This document shows positions 1-8,046 of a stretch of DNA of 12,559 nucleotides, piece after piece (position 1 is the first letter of the stretch; every line of letters begins with the position of its first letter). A model generated the notes under the pieces. That model was given only the letters and a program-made list of their open reading frames with translations. It was not told where the DNA came from and ran no database searches. The stretch spans positions 1-12,559 of the forward strand of contig NW_003132911.1 in assembly GCF_000003605.2 (NCBI RefSeq). The letters run 5' to 3'. The position numbers and the translations under genes were made by a program. Source of the DNA: Saccoglossus kowalevskii (taxonomy: Eukaryota > Hemichordata > Enteropneusta > Harrimaniidae).

Positions 1-265
1 TCTATACTCTGTGAAATAATATAACGTCAACTAGAGACACATTCTGTGTGTTTCGTACATCCATTAGCACAATAGTATTATACATTTTATATGTGAAATT
101 GTTCTATTACTTTGTGAAATATTATAACATCAACTAGAGACACATTCTGTGTGTTTCGTACATCCATTAGCACAATATTATGATACATTTCAAATGTGAA
201 ATTGTTCTATTACTCTATGAAATATTATAACGTCAACTAGAGACACATTCTGTATATTTCACATA
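1..265. repeat. 103-bp tandem repeat, about 2.6 copies, open at left edge
   Basis: The landmark CAACTAGAGACACATTCTGT starts at 28, 131 and 234, giving an exact 103-base period twice. Other shared landmarks are TTTCGTACATCCATTAGCAC and GTGAAATTGTTCTATTAC. Copies 1 and 2 differ by a few substitutions and small changes around 168-192. Copy 3 keeps only its first part: similarity fades after about 255 (CATTCTGTATATTTCACAT), so this is the right end of the array. The first copy starts at or before base 1, so the array may extend outside the window. No open frame or known element was recognised in the unit. A satellite or a tandem array inside a larger transposon are both possible. Confidence 0.92.
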
Positions 266-660
266 CTATTTACATTCATGTCAGTAAATCTAGTAGCGAA
301 TCTGATAAGAAGTGTACATTGCTGTATCTGTATATTACAAGGTGTGTATGTTCAATTAAGTGACAGAGAAGACAACATTAATAATATAATAATATAATGT
401 TACACCGGAGTGTTGTGAACGGTGTTATGAAGATGTAGCCGGAACGAATATTTGTAAACATACTACCCCGCAAAGCATGTCCCTTTTACTATTGACTTTA
501 AAAACAATCTTTGACTTGTTGGTTGCAGTTGTATTATGTTCACTGTTGAGACTGAGCAGCCTAGACCTCTCATGCTGTATTGCGACTTCACTAGACTTTC
601 TCGAGAATAATATTGGCACTTTCAGGCCAGCTTGCAAAACGGCGTAATTAGATTACCTCA
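266..660. other. Unassigned A+T-rich sequence
   Basis: No gene recognised. A short AATAATATAAT-type simple stretch lies near 380-399. A minus-strand frame of 70 codons (425-637) has only a TTG start and ends with no recognisable motif, and its length is expected by chance. It could be the 3' untranslated part of the possible exon just to its right (661-723, minus strand), but nothing in the sequence proves transcription. Confidence 0.5.
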
Positions 661-723
661 TCACCACTCGACTTTCACGCCCAAATTATTCTGGACATTT
701 TTCTTATATTCTTCAGGACTATT
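661..723 (-). CDS. Possible short terminal exon (hypothetical)
   Basis: Reading the minus strand, an intron-like 3' end (a run reading ACAAATTTACAG, at about 735-724) is followed directly by 20 open codons and two consecutive TGA stops. The peptide NSPEEYKKNVQNNLGVKVEW is hydrophilic, rich in Lys, Asn and Glu, and looks more like protein than most frames in this window. It would be a last coding exon whose upstream exons lie to the right or outside the window. No matching donor site or upstream exon was identified and no family is recognised. It could easily be chance, since a short open stretch after a CAG is common. Confidence 0.2.
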   Translation of the reverse strand, partial: NSPEEYKKNVQNNLGVKVEW

Positions 724-1265
724 CTGTAAATTTGTGATGTAAAGCGGAAACTGATGGTCAAAAGGTTAACATGTCAACCAGTAAGGACAAGATACCAGAT
801 ACTCAGTAAAATGCTAGTGATAAAATTAGGTAATTTTTATAGGGGCATAAATTTACTCAAGAACGCATTTGTTCAATGACAGCGACGTATGCGTGTCTTG
901 AAATACAACAATACGAAGTCGATTATTTAATTTCGATGATTATTTGCTTAATGTAATACAGGAAATAATAAATATACGAAAGGTTTATTTACCACCAACA
1001 TGCATATGTGGAGACGAATGTTTTTTGAACAGGAAATAGGTTAGACGTTTATATAGACAGTTTCCAGCAACTTATCTACTTCTAAACGTACCCAATCAAC
1101 GTAATACAGTTCACTATTAATATTGCATAGGCTTGTGTGTCCTACTTCACTCAAATCATTCCAAAGAAGATCACGAGCGGATACCAAATTCAACCTTTTA
1201 TCTTGATTCAGTTCGAATTTCTTTATTAGCGTAATTTGTTTCTATTGTCAAAACATATACAAAGA
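724..1265. other. Unassigned A+T-rich sequence
   Basis: No gene, repeat or RNA recognised. All frames are broken often by stops. If the exon proposed on its left is real, this would be intron on the minus strand. Confidence 0.5.
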
Positions 1266-1463
1266 ATGCTCGAAACATTGACAAGAATGGAAATCGCATA
1301 CACTTCAATACTTTCACTTATCGATGCAGATAGTGTTGAAGCAGTTCAATTAATTTACAAAGGTGACATATATCGAAGTAATCAATATATAAGTTTATCG
1401 TACAATGTATCATTCGATCCATATTGGCGTCATATCAATATATTAGTAATTGAGTACTATTAA
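1266..1463 (+). CDS. Weak open frame, 65 codons, hypothetical
   Basis: The frame is open from just after a TAG at 1227 to a TAA at 1461-1463, and its first ATG is at 1266 (MLETLTRMEIAYTSILSLID). The translation is mixed hydrophilic and hydrophobic without low complexity. It has acidic residues near the front and a Tyr/Ile-rich end (YWRHINILVIEYY). Codons favour A or T in the third position, which the base composition alone would give. No domain, signal peptide or membrane segment is recognised. No promoter or polyadenylation signal can be tied to it. It could be a fragment of a decayed element, a single exon, or chance; chance is most likely. Confidence 0.15.
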   Translation: MLETLTRMEIAYTSILSLIDADSVEAVQLIYKGDIYRSNQYISLSYNVSFDPYWRHINILVIEYY

Positions 1464-2520
1464 TGTGTTGTCATAGCAACACAATTGATGACAGATGTTT
1501 TCTGATTTGCGTGCGAAAGCCGTGAAAGAAAGGAACGACTGAAGTTTTTTAGTTGACGAATGATTGCTGTGTATGCTGTTGGTTACTGGTTTGTAGGAAC
1601 ACTCATCACATATATACGTGTTTATAGGTTATATTATTTATATTATTATTAGTTTGGTAAAATGAAAAACAAACGGAGATGCTTATTTTACATAATTATC
1701 ACTAATTGAACAAGATGGGCAACAACTAGTGTATACTAAATTGGAATCGCTTACAGTCGAAGAACTATTCCAAAATTCAGGCAATTGAGGCCTCGGCAAT
1801 GTCTATACAAATTGGTAGGTGCAATTAATTACACGAATGTTAATCGCTGATTGAATAATCTAAAGTACAGTCGGTATATTCCTTATATTAATACAACTCT
1901 CACACATATCCATTGATGGTGAGTATGCATCTAAAGGCCAATATTTAATATAATCTGTAGAAATATATAATACGTATTATTACCAATTAATTCGGGTATA
2001 ACTCCGTACTTTAATCAATTATTTTAATGAAATTATCTTATATTTTCTTAACAATAACCGAAAGCAATCCAATCACATTATTTTTTATCGGTATTGGTAT
2101 CTCGATCAGGTTTTTTCAATAGCAGAAATCTGTATTTTGAATCTCAAATGGTTTCAGTCCGGGATTAGATTGTTCACTATAAATTAGTTACAACCTTTTA
2201 AATATAGTTTGTGGCTTGATTATAGCATGGTGGTGCACACTTTTCGCAATTACGCCACCAATTCAAAACAACTTACATCCTCACTTGTTTTGGTTTATAT
2301 AATATTCAAATACCATTATTTCCTAGCACACAAGCCACGACTGTTTACGCGCATGTGCAGTCATTATCCTGCATCGCTTTCAGCTTGCACACTTTAATCA
2401 GGAATTTTGCTTTATTCTGTCTTGTCAAGAATTTTCTCTTGTCAGCTTTGTTTTTTGACATATATGAAATATTAACTTTAAATACACTAACATGACCTGA
2501 CCGTCAACTTAAGCATGAAC
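1464..2520. other. Unassigned A+T-rich sequence
   Basis: About 1 kb without a recognisable gene. It includes a short TATTATTTATATTATTATTA stretch near 1629-1650. A 62-codon frame at 2209-2397 has no ATG at its head and no motif. Nothing else was seen. Confidence 0.5.
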
Positions 2521-2567
2521 GGTTTATAGTAACAATGTTATGCGTAATAGTAATGATCCTTTAAGGA

Positions 2568-2680
2568 TTACCGAGGTGAACCTTCCATAAACCCTCCCTC
2601 TAAACACATGGAGAGTGGGGGATCGGAATTGAACCCGAGCTTTGTCAAATGTGAGCTTCAAGCGAATTCATTTAGGGCAT
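2568..2680 (-). repeat. Possible tRNA-derived SINE or tRNA relic
   Basis: On the minus strand, positions 2635-2625 read GGTTCAATTCC. This fits the RNA polymerase III B box (GGTTCRANTCC), the T-loop of tRNAs. At the expected distance upstream (2679-2668) is TGCCCTAAATGA, a poor match to the A box. The gap of about 32 bases between them is in the range seen in tRNAs and tRNA-derived SINEs. The T-stem does not pair well: only the two loop-closing pairs form in the standard register. It is therefore not a working tRNA gene. Sequence downstream on the minus strand (2620-2568) is C- and then purine-rich and could be the SINE body. The limits given are approximate and no tail or target duplication was found. 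A chance B-box match remains possible. Confidence 0.3.
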
Positions 2681-3038
2681 GCGCACAAAGAACGCATTGA
2701 ACTATTAACATGATCCGTATCTTTGTGTAGACAGCGTGGCAGTAGGATTAAATTCACTTATGAATATTGACGGACTGATCATCTTGAACGTTAAGCGGCA
2801 GCACGACTAGAAGCATTATATTCTGTTTTTTGAGTACTTCAGTTTTTTGAGCCCCCGGAAATCGCCACTAAACAAAAAGAATTCGCGTCTGAAAGTATAT
2901 CGAACGACGACCCTGCAGCAAAACAGCAAAGCAAATACATTCTCCTCATTAGTTCCAACATTTGTTATGATAAGAAGTACTGTAAACTCTATTGCTCGGC
3001 AGTTGAATAGAATAAAGCTTGAAAATCTGGTACCAATA
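2681..3038. other. Unassigned sequence left of the retrotransposon
   Basis: No gene was recognised. A plus-strand frame (2847-3095) lacks an ATG and runs into the 3' end of the antisense retrotransposon, so it is not a gene. This stretch, together with sequence right of 3991, would have been the intact target locus before the insertion. Confidence 0.5.
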
Positions 3039-3048
3039 AGGAGGTTAT
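3039..3048. repeat. Target-site duplication, left copy
   Basis: AGGAGGTTAT here is repeated exactly at 3982-3991. The two copies abut the 3' tail and the 5' truncation point of the RTE-type fragment. The match stops at 10 bases on both sides. This is what target-primed reverse transcription leaves behind. Confidence 0.85.
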
Positions 3049-3981
3049 CTCATCTCATCTATCATCTCCGTGCCTCCTGGCACACAAGGCCATAACGCTT
3101 GTCTTCCAGTTCTGTCTGTCTTGTGCACTTGCCCTAACCTCATTCTAAGTTTTTCATTAATTCCACTGTTCTTCTTCATGTCGTGTTAGGCCTGTCTACC
3201 TTCCTTTTGCCATCTAGATGCCATGTCAAAGCAATCATACAATGGTGATTACTTGGCTTTCTCATAACATGTCCTATCAGTTTCCATCTTCTTTGTCTGA
3301 TCTCTTGATTTATTCTTGGTGTGTTTGTGGGATTGTGAAGTTCATCTATTGAGATGATGTTTGGCCAGAATATTTGCAGTGCTTTGTTCAAACACTGGTA
3401 TTGAACGGAGTCCAATTTATTCTCATCAGTTTTACTCATCTTCCATACAGGCTGAACTAATGATTTATATAGCTTGATTTTTATATTTCCTCATGTTGCT
3501 TTGATTGCTACACTTTATCAACTGCTCATATCTCTCCCTCTACCACCTTCATTTCTTACAGTTTCACCCAAATATGTAAATTCATCCACATTTTCTATGT
3601 CAATCTCTTCTAGCTGAACAGCATCATCTTTCTTTGTGTTCATTCTCATGATCTCTGTCTTCTTATTGTTGATTTTGAGTCCTGTTTACTTTGCATGCCC
3701 GGATAACAAATTTGTTTTCGTTTGCATGTGGGAGTGACTGGTAAATAGGAGGGCGATGTCATCTGCAAAATCAAGGTATACGAGCTGGGACATCATTTGC
3801 CATCTGATCCCTGTGTTGTTATCTTTGGTTGTCTTCTTCATGACCCAATCAATTACCAGGAGAAACAAAAATCTAGATATTGCGCACTCTTCACTTGGAA
3901 CCATTCTGATTCTTTGCCTCCATCTATAACTGCACACACACTATCTGTATAAAGCAGTCGAATAATGTTGATAAGCTTCCT
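3049..3981 (-). mobile_element. 5'-truncated RTE-type non-LTR retrotransposon (dead copy)
   Basis: A 933-bp fragment inserted on the minus strand, keeping the second half of the reverse transcriptase and the C-terminal region. A complete RTE element is usually about 3 kb or more, with an apurinic endonuclease domain ahead of the reverse transcriptase. That domain and the first reverse transcriptase blocks are missing, as expected from incomplete reverse transcription. The coding part ends at a TGA (3055-3057). It is followed at once by a short GATGA/ATGAG-type tail (about 3049-3068), typical of RTE elements, which have almost no 3' untranslated region and end in short tandem repeats instead of poly(A). 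A perfect 10-bp direct repeat flanks it. Several frameshifts and stops show it is old and inactive. Clade assignment rests on the motifs GKRK.xxRP and LDFADD and on the tail; other non-LTR clades are less likely. Confidence 0.88.
3055..3981 (-). pseudogene. Reverse transcriptase C-terminal half, broken
   Basis: In an intact element this enzyme copies the RNA at the nicked target. From the 5' side the pieces are as follows. RKLINIIRLLYTDSVCAV and DGGKESEWFQ lie at about 3977-3900. A frameshift near 3893-3885 damages the region where the family has its RQGC-type block. Then come FLFLLVIDWVMKKTTKD and LDFADDIALL, the catalytic FADD (3758-3769). Next are a TAA (3686-3688), GLKINNKKTEIMRMN and DEFTYLGETV. 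A scrambled part has stops at 3515-3520 and 3491-3493. KIKLYKSLVQPVWKM follows and lacks the usual LLYG.E segment between QPV and WKM. After it are LQIFWPNIIS, RRWKLIGHVMRKPS and LTWHLDGKRKVDRPNTT. A TGA (3176-3178) stands where the family has Trp. A last frameshift follows near 3140-3120, then DRQNWKTSVMALCARRHGDD and the stop. Motif order is normal and the catalytic Asp pair is kept, but the gene cannot make a functional protein. Confidence 0.9.
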
Positions 3982-3991
3982 AGGAGGTTAT
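3982..3991. repeat. Target-site duplication, right copy
   Basis: AGGAGGTTAT, identical to 3039-3048, directly at the 5' truncation point of the antisense retrotransposon fragment. Confidence 0.85.
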
Positions 3992-4118
3992 ACCGGAACG
4001 TAAATTAGACCTAATTACATCATGCTTTATATGTTTTTGCTAGTCAACTGTAACGTGTTCGGCACAATAATTATTATTGCATTTTGCTTATGTATTACAT
4101 AAAGATTAACAGTTTCAA

Positions 4119-4196
4119 CACATCAAATGTCCAACATTGCATAGCTTACAATATCCACATATCATTTGTCCATCATTGCATAGCTTACAATATCCA
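4119..4196. repeat. 38-bp tandem repeat, left part of a split array
   Basis: The landmarks TGTCC, CATTGCATAGCTTACAATAT and CCACAT recur with a 38-base step: TGTCC is at 4129 and 4167. About two copies are visible, the first with a few changes (ATCAAATGTCCAACATT against ATCATTTGTCCATCATT). The array breaks off after ACAATATCCA at 4187-4196 and resumes in phase at 4781. Confidence 0.88.
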
Positions 4197-4375
4197 GGTC
4201 ACCCTTGGGCAAGGTGTAGTACCTGTCAGCCTTGGGTGCCAACTTCCCACATAATAAGTTTGGTTGACTCAGTAAGGGCATACGGTCATAAAAGCCTTGC
4301 ACCAACTCAGCCTCACGTGTGAGGTATTTCCTCTTAAAGGCAACGTTTACATTTATTTAAATATGTATATATGTG
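4194..4375. repeat. Dispersed repeat, copy 1 (inside the insert)
   Basis: Shares many landmarks in the same order with copy 2, which starts 264 bases later: CCAGGTCACCCTT, GCAAGGTGTAG.ACCTGT, AGCCTTGGGTGCCAACTTCC, AAGTTTGGTTGAC, then CACGGTCGTAAAA (here slightly changed) and AAATATGTATATAT. The stretch between copies (4376-4457) is not shared. No coding capacity. Short frames at 4137-4322 and 4297-4518 cross the repeat borders and are not genes. Confidence 0.85.
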
Positions 4376-4457
4376 TCCTGGGCAAGATTTTAAACTACAT
4401 CCGGTTGTGGAGTCTATGGACGTGGGAGAATGAAGTTACCCTTTGCCACAACTACCT

Positions 4458-4618
4458 CCAGGTCACCCTTTTGCAAGGTGTAGCACCTGTGAGCCTTGGG
4501 TGCCAACTTCCCATATAACAAGTTTGGTTGACGTCAGTAAAGGCACACGGTCGTAAAACTCCTGCACAAACAGATCCGCATAGGTGGAAAATTTTTCATG
4601 TAAATATGTATATATTAG
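4458..4618. repeat. Dispersed repeat, copy 2 (inside the insert)
   Basis: Second copy of the repeat at 4194-4375, in direct orientation. The first 100 bases are the best conserved. The part between the GTCGTAAAA motif and the AAATATGTATATAT motif is shorter here and strongly diverged, which points to an old duplication or two independent insertions of the same family. Confidence 0.85.
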
Positions 4619-4630
4619 TTTCAGTTGTTC

Positions 4631-4707
4631 TTAGCATTTGGCAGGGGGGGGGGTCGTAACCTCTTGTGGTGAGAACCAGTGTGACTGGCCTGCCAACGGG
4701 GTGCTAA
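4631..4707. other. Foldback region with G10 run; possible structured element
   Basis: TTAGCA (4631-4636) and TTGGCAGG (4638-4645) pair perfectly with CCTGCCAA (4689-4696) and TGCTAA (4702-4707), leaving unpaired stretches of 1 and 5 bases between the two helices. Just inside the stem is a small perfect hairpin, CCAGT-GTG-ACTGG (4676-4688), which would stack on the outer helix. The loop also holds a run of ten G (4644-4653), two bases of which are used in the stem. The fold could act at RNA or DNA level, for example as the end structure of a mobile element. No known RNA family is recognised. Confidence 0.5.
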
Positions 4708-4780
4708 GGATTTCATTGGAAAAGTTATCAGTTACATCCGTTAATGTAATTTCGTTTTACATACCCGTAAATCAAAAATC

Positions 4781-4859
4781 ACAATATCCACACATCATTT
4801 GTCCATTATTGCATAGCTTACAATATCCACATATTTTATCCATCATTGCTTACAATATC
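4781..4859. repeat. 38-bp tandem repeat, right part of the split array
   Basis: Continues the array of 4119-4196 in the same orientation: TGTCC at 4800 and the changed TATCC at 4837. The last copy has lost six bases (GCATAG) of the CATTGCATAGCTTACAATAT block. Similarity ends after ACAATATCA. Confidence 0.85.
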
Positions 4860-7800
4860 AACCGTTCTGCGATGTATATATTTCGATTCAAAGCAGACGA
4901 GCTTGATCATGGAAATCATTAATATCCACAGTATTTGGAGTTTTCATATTTTCACGGATTCGAGTAATAAATTCTAATTTTCGTTTTCATTTTAAATATT
5001 ATATAATAACTCTTTATTTCCTTTCACAGAATATACCAAAGAATTTTTTTAAAAGATCATGCAGTCAATGGAAAATTCAAAATTAACGTTATTTAAAAAA
5101 AGGAACAGGTATAAAATTATGTACGCATTTCTAAATGTGGCGTTTGCAAGATCCTTTGCCTAAACTTGGCGTTTTACTAATTTGAATAAACACGTGGGTT
5201 CAGAGGAATAAACAGACGACATGAATTATGGGTCACATGACGAAGAGTCGCATAAGTACACACATTTACACGACTTGAACTATTTACCAGTTAAATACTC
5301 GCCAGTCGTTGGTTTAATTTTCTAAAACTTGGAAAAACTCTAAAATTGCGGATTAGTACATATCATGCCAAACCATAGGTTTGTGAACAAAAGTTGTATA
5401 TAAACATTTACAAACCCAAGAACATACAACACACGACTAGCATCAACCGAGAAAACAATCCACACAAAAACTTATTACACTACGTAGTCAAATTTGTATA
5501 AATGTAGTGATGTCAGCTGTTTTAAAAAGTGAGTGCATCCGACATCTTATAAAGTAATATATCATGAATAGTTAAAAACCTTCCCCAATAATAGTGAAGT
5601 AATAAATTTTAGCAAAATAAAATACTAACCTGACTTGAAAACAACATATTAGCTTACAATAATATGATGGACAGGTCTTGGGGAGTATATCATTAATAGC
5701 TGATTCTAATTATCGGCAGTATATATGTTCTCATTCTGTCAATTTTTTCCCAAATATGTTTTATTCCGGTCAAATTCCACTCCATATTTTCAAAGTTGTT
5801 TGCTAATGCCACCAAACTTAAACTTGTTTGTCGACTGTAGAGATGATGAAATAAATGTGTGATTGTAACCAAACGAAGAAAACAATTATGAATATCATTA
5901 ATTACATTAATGAATATATTTAAAAATATACATAAAACATGTACCATAATCGAACGATTCCAAACTGCTTAATGTATCAATTAATAATAATAATATAAGT
6001 TTGAAAAAAATTGATAAATACAGTTTGGATTATTGTAGCCACAAGAAAAGTGTTACGACGGAGATAACGACAACGACGACTGACATTTCCCTCTCACATA
6101 CCTTGCTTTCATCTACAATATTACGTGTAAGAAAACAAGTCTTAACACAATTAAGACAATTCAACTATGATTGTTGTTCTGCACTTATGTATACGTTCCG
6201 TTTCCACGTACAGTATTCATCTTCAACGGAGAATGAAATAAATTAAATGTCGAGACGATATGTCGTTACATGAATATGCAAAAGATAATTCTATAGTGGT
6301 TATAATGATACCACCCACAAATGAAAGTGTTCCTTTCTTTATACGTAAAAGCAAGTTGGAAATATAATAATGCAGAACATCAGTTGCGTGGATTCCAATA
6401 TTATAATCTATTTAAAAATGACAATTCCCACTATCCGCGAAAGGCATGCAGCCCGACCACTAAACAAAACCACAAACGGAGACAATACGAGCAATTCCAT
6501 ATTGCTCACTAGATGTACAATTGCTACCCATGAATATCAGATGCAAACACCGAATCGCAGGATGTATGTAGTTAATATGTATATGTGCATATGTTAGTGC
6601 AACTACGGGTAGACCCGGCGTCTGTAAGCACAGTGTAGTATAATTTGTAAATACATTGTCTTACCTACGGCGCCTTATATAGACAGCTTATTGCATATTT
6701 TGCCATTTGAATGATTAAATAATCTGCGGTAATTAGCGACACATGAATTTCTCGAGATGGGGAATAACCATGTGCTTACTTAGAGTACATTTGCTATTCC
6801 AGACATGTCTGCGTAATAATGACTGAATCGGACTATGAACTGCACTTCTGTACGTAGAGCTGATTACTACAATAAATGAACGCTCTAATAATCGTACCAC
6901 GAGGTCAAAGCAATGAATATTTTCTCTAAGAAATGAGAAAATTATTCGTTGATTGCTGAATTCCATTAGTTGTAGACGCGAATATATTGATGCTTGTTAA
7001 ACAAACACGAGAAATGCTGTCATTATATGATTATGTTAGTTACTGGCATAGTTACAGCTTGCTGTGTTAGTTTTAATTTTAATCATCTATGCGTTCTTTC
7101 AATTTATTGATGAAAAAACCGGGAATCTGATATCCGTGACATTTGTAATTGAGAATAACTATATGACTTATGGATTTCCGATATTCAATTGAGTACACCT
7201 GTGTGCGTTCACATATATGATGGCCCTGATGCAAATGAATGTAGCATCACTGGGGGAATATTGACAACTTAGACGTAGCGGAAATAATCACCACGCTAGA
7301 GGGTTACATCAACGAGACTGGGGGGGATTAGCATATATATTCGAGGCATTTGATACTAAAGGTAATAACATGTTAAGCTACCCTGGTTCTGACATTGAAG
7401 GGTGGAGAGATTATTTTCGACTGTCGTTGATCGTCATTAAAAAAATACATGCTTGACAAACTTTAGTTCCGTTAATTACTTATTTGGTCACATGTCACAA
7501 AAATAATGATCCTGGGAATCCATGTCATTCTAAGTTACCTTGAACACATATGTAATATGGATGTCCTCTTTTCATGGTTTCTCTCGCTATGCTATATATA
7601 TTTAGCAATTGACGAAATACATAAGCCGGCATCACAGTAATTTGATAGCAATTTTACTGGAGAATCATATCGGACTAAACATTTGGAAACTTTTGATTGT
7701 GCTACCAAAACATGTGAGTGTGTGTGGTGAATCTGGTCCATCACTATGGATTTTATAATTCTTCAATCTGATTAAAAGTAGATCCTAGTTTTGGCTTTAA

Positions 7801-8046
7801 TTATTTATTTGTATTATACATTTTCTTTTCTTTTATTATTTATTTCTGGCAGTTTTTTAAGAGTTGTGGTAATCGCGATAGCCCAGAATGCCTATATAAA
7901 TTCCTTTCAAATCTCGTATAAGCTACAACCAATCACAGCTAGCTTTTTATATATACCGACGGCGTACTCACTGGAGAAAATAATTAACAAACAATTACGT
8001 GGATTTCATTGTCAATCAATGAGACAATCAAAAGTTGGCCAGGAAT
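4860..8046. other. Long unassigned A+T-rich region
   Basis: About 3.2 kb with no recognised gene. Frames of up to 97 codons exist (minus strand 5693-5947 and 6733-6966; plus strand 6001-6246, 6321-6597 and 7791-8084). Most lack an ATG, none shows a motif, and their lengths fit chance. A sequence resembling two halves of the 38-bp unit in opposite orientation lies at 5650-5673. A short TAATAATAATAATATA stretch lies near 5981-5996. A perfect octamer ATGCAAAT (7229-7236) sits inside a 6-bp inverted repeat (TGATGC at 7227-7232, GCATCA at 7244-7249). A run of seven G is at 7320-7326. A pyrimidine-rich stretch ending TTTCTGGCAG at about 7850 could pass for a splice acceptor but has no supporting exon. 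Confidence 0.5.

Larger units (their letters stand above)
4197..4780. mobile_element. Insert splitting the 38-bp array; unknown, probably non-autonomous element
   Basis: The 38-bp array stops at 4196 and resumes at 4781. ACAATATCCA ends the left part (4187-4196) and begins the right part (4781-4790), as a 10-bp target-site duplication would. The insert contains two diverged direct copies of a further repeat and a foldback region. It has no open frame of note, no terminal inverted repeats I could see and no poly(A) end. A non-autonomous transposon or a composite of older repeats would fit. Because ACAATATCCA is also part of the 38-bp unit, unequal recombination between array copies is an alternative to transposition. 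The orientation is unknown. Confidence 0.55.

Noticed and set aside
2847-3095. 82-codon plus-strand open frame
   Set aside because: It has no ATG at its head and runs antisense into the 3' tail of the retrotransposon, across its insertion border.
3420-3440. CTGATGAG on the minus strand, the core word of a hammerhead ribozyme
   Set aside because: It lies in the coding part of the reverse transcriptase (the KTDEN codons), and I see no partner GAAA core or flanking helices.
4638-4922. 94-codon plus-strand open frame
   Set aside because: It starts in the G10 foldback, crosses the insert border and runs through the 38-bp repeats. A frame spanning three unrelated repeat parts is not a gene.
7227-7249. 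Octamer ATGCAAAT within a 6-bp inverted repeat
   Set aside because: A perfect octamer is expected about once or twice by chance in a window of this size and composition, and no nearby gene gives it meaning.
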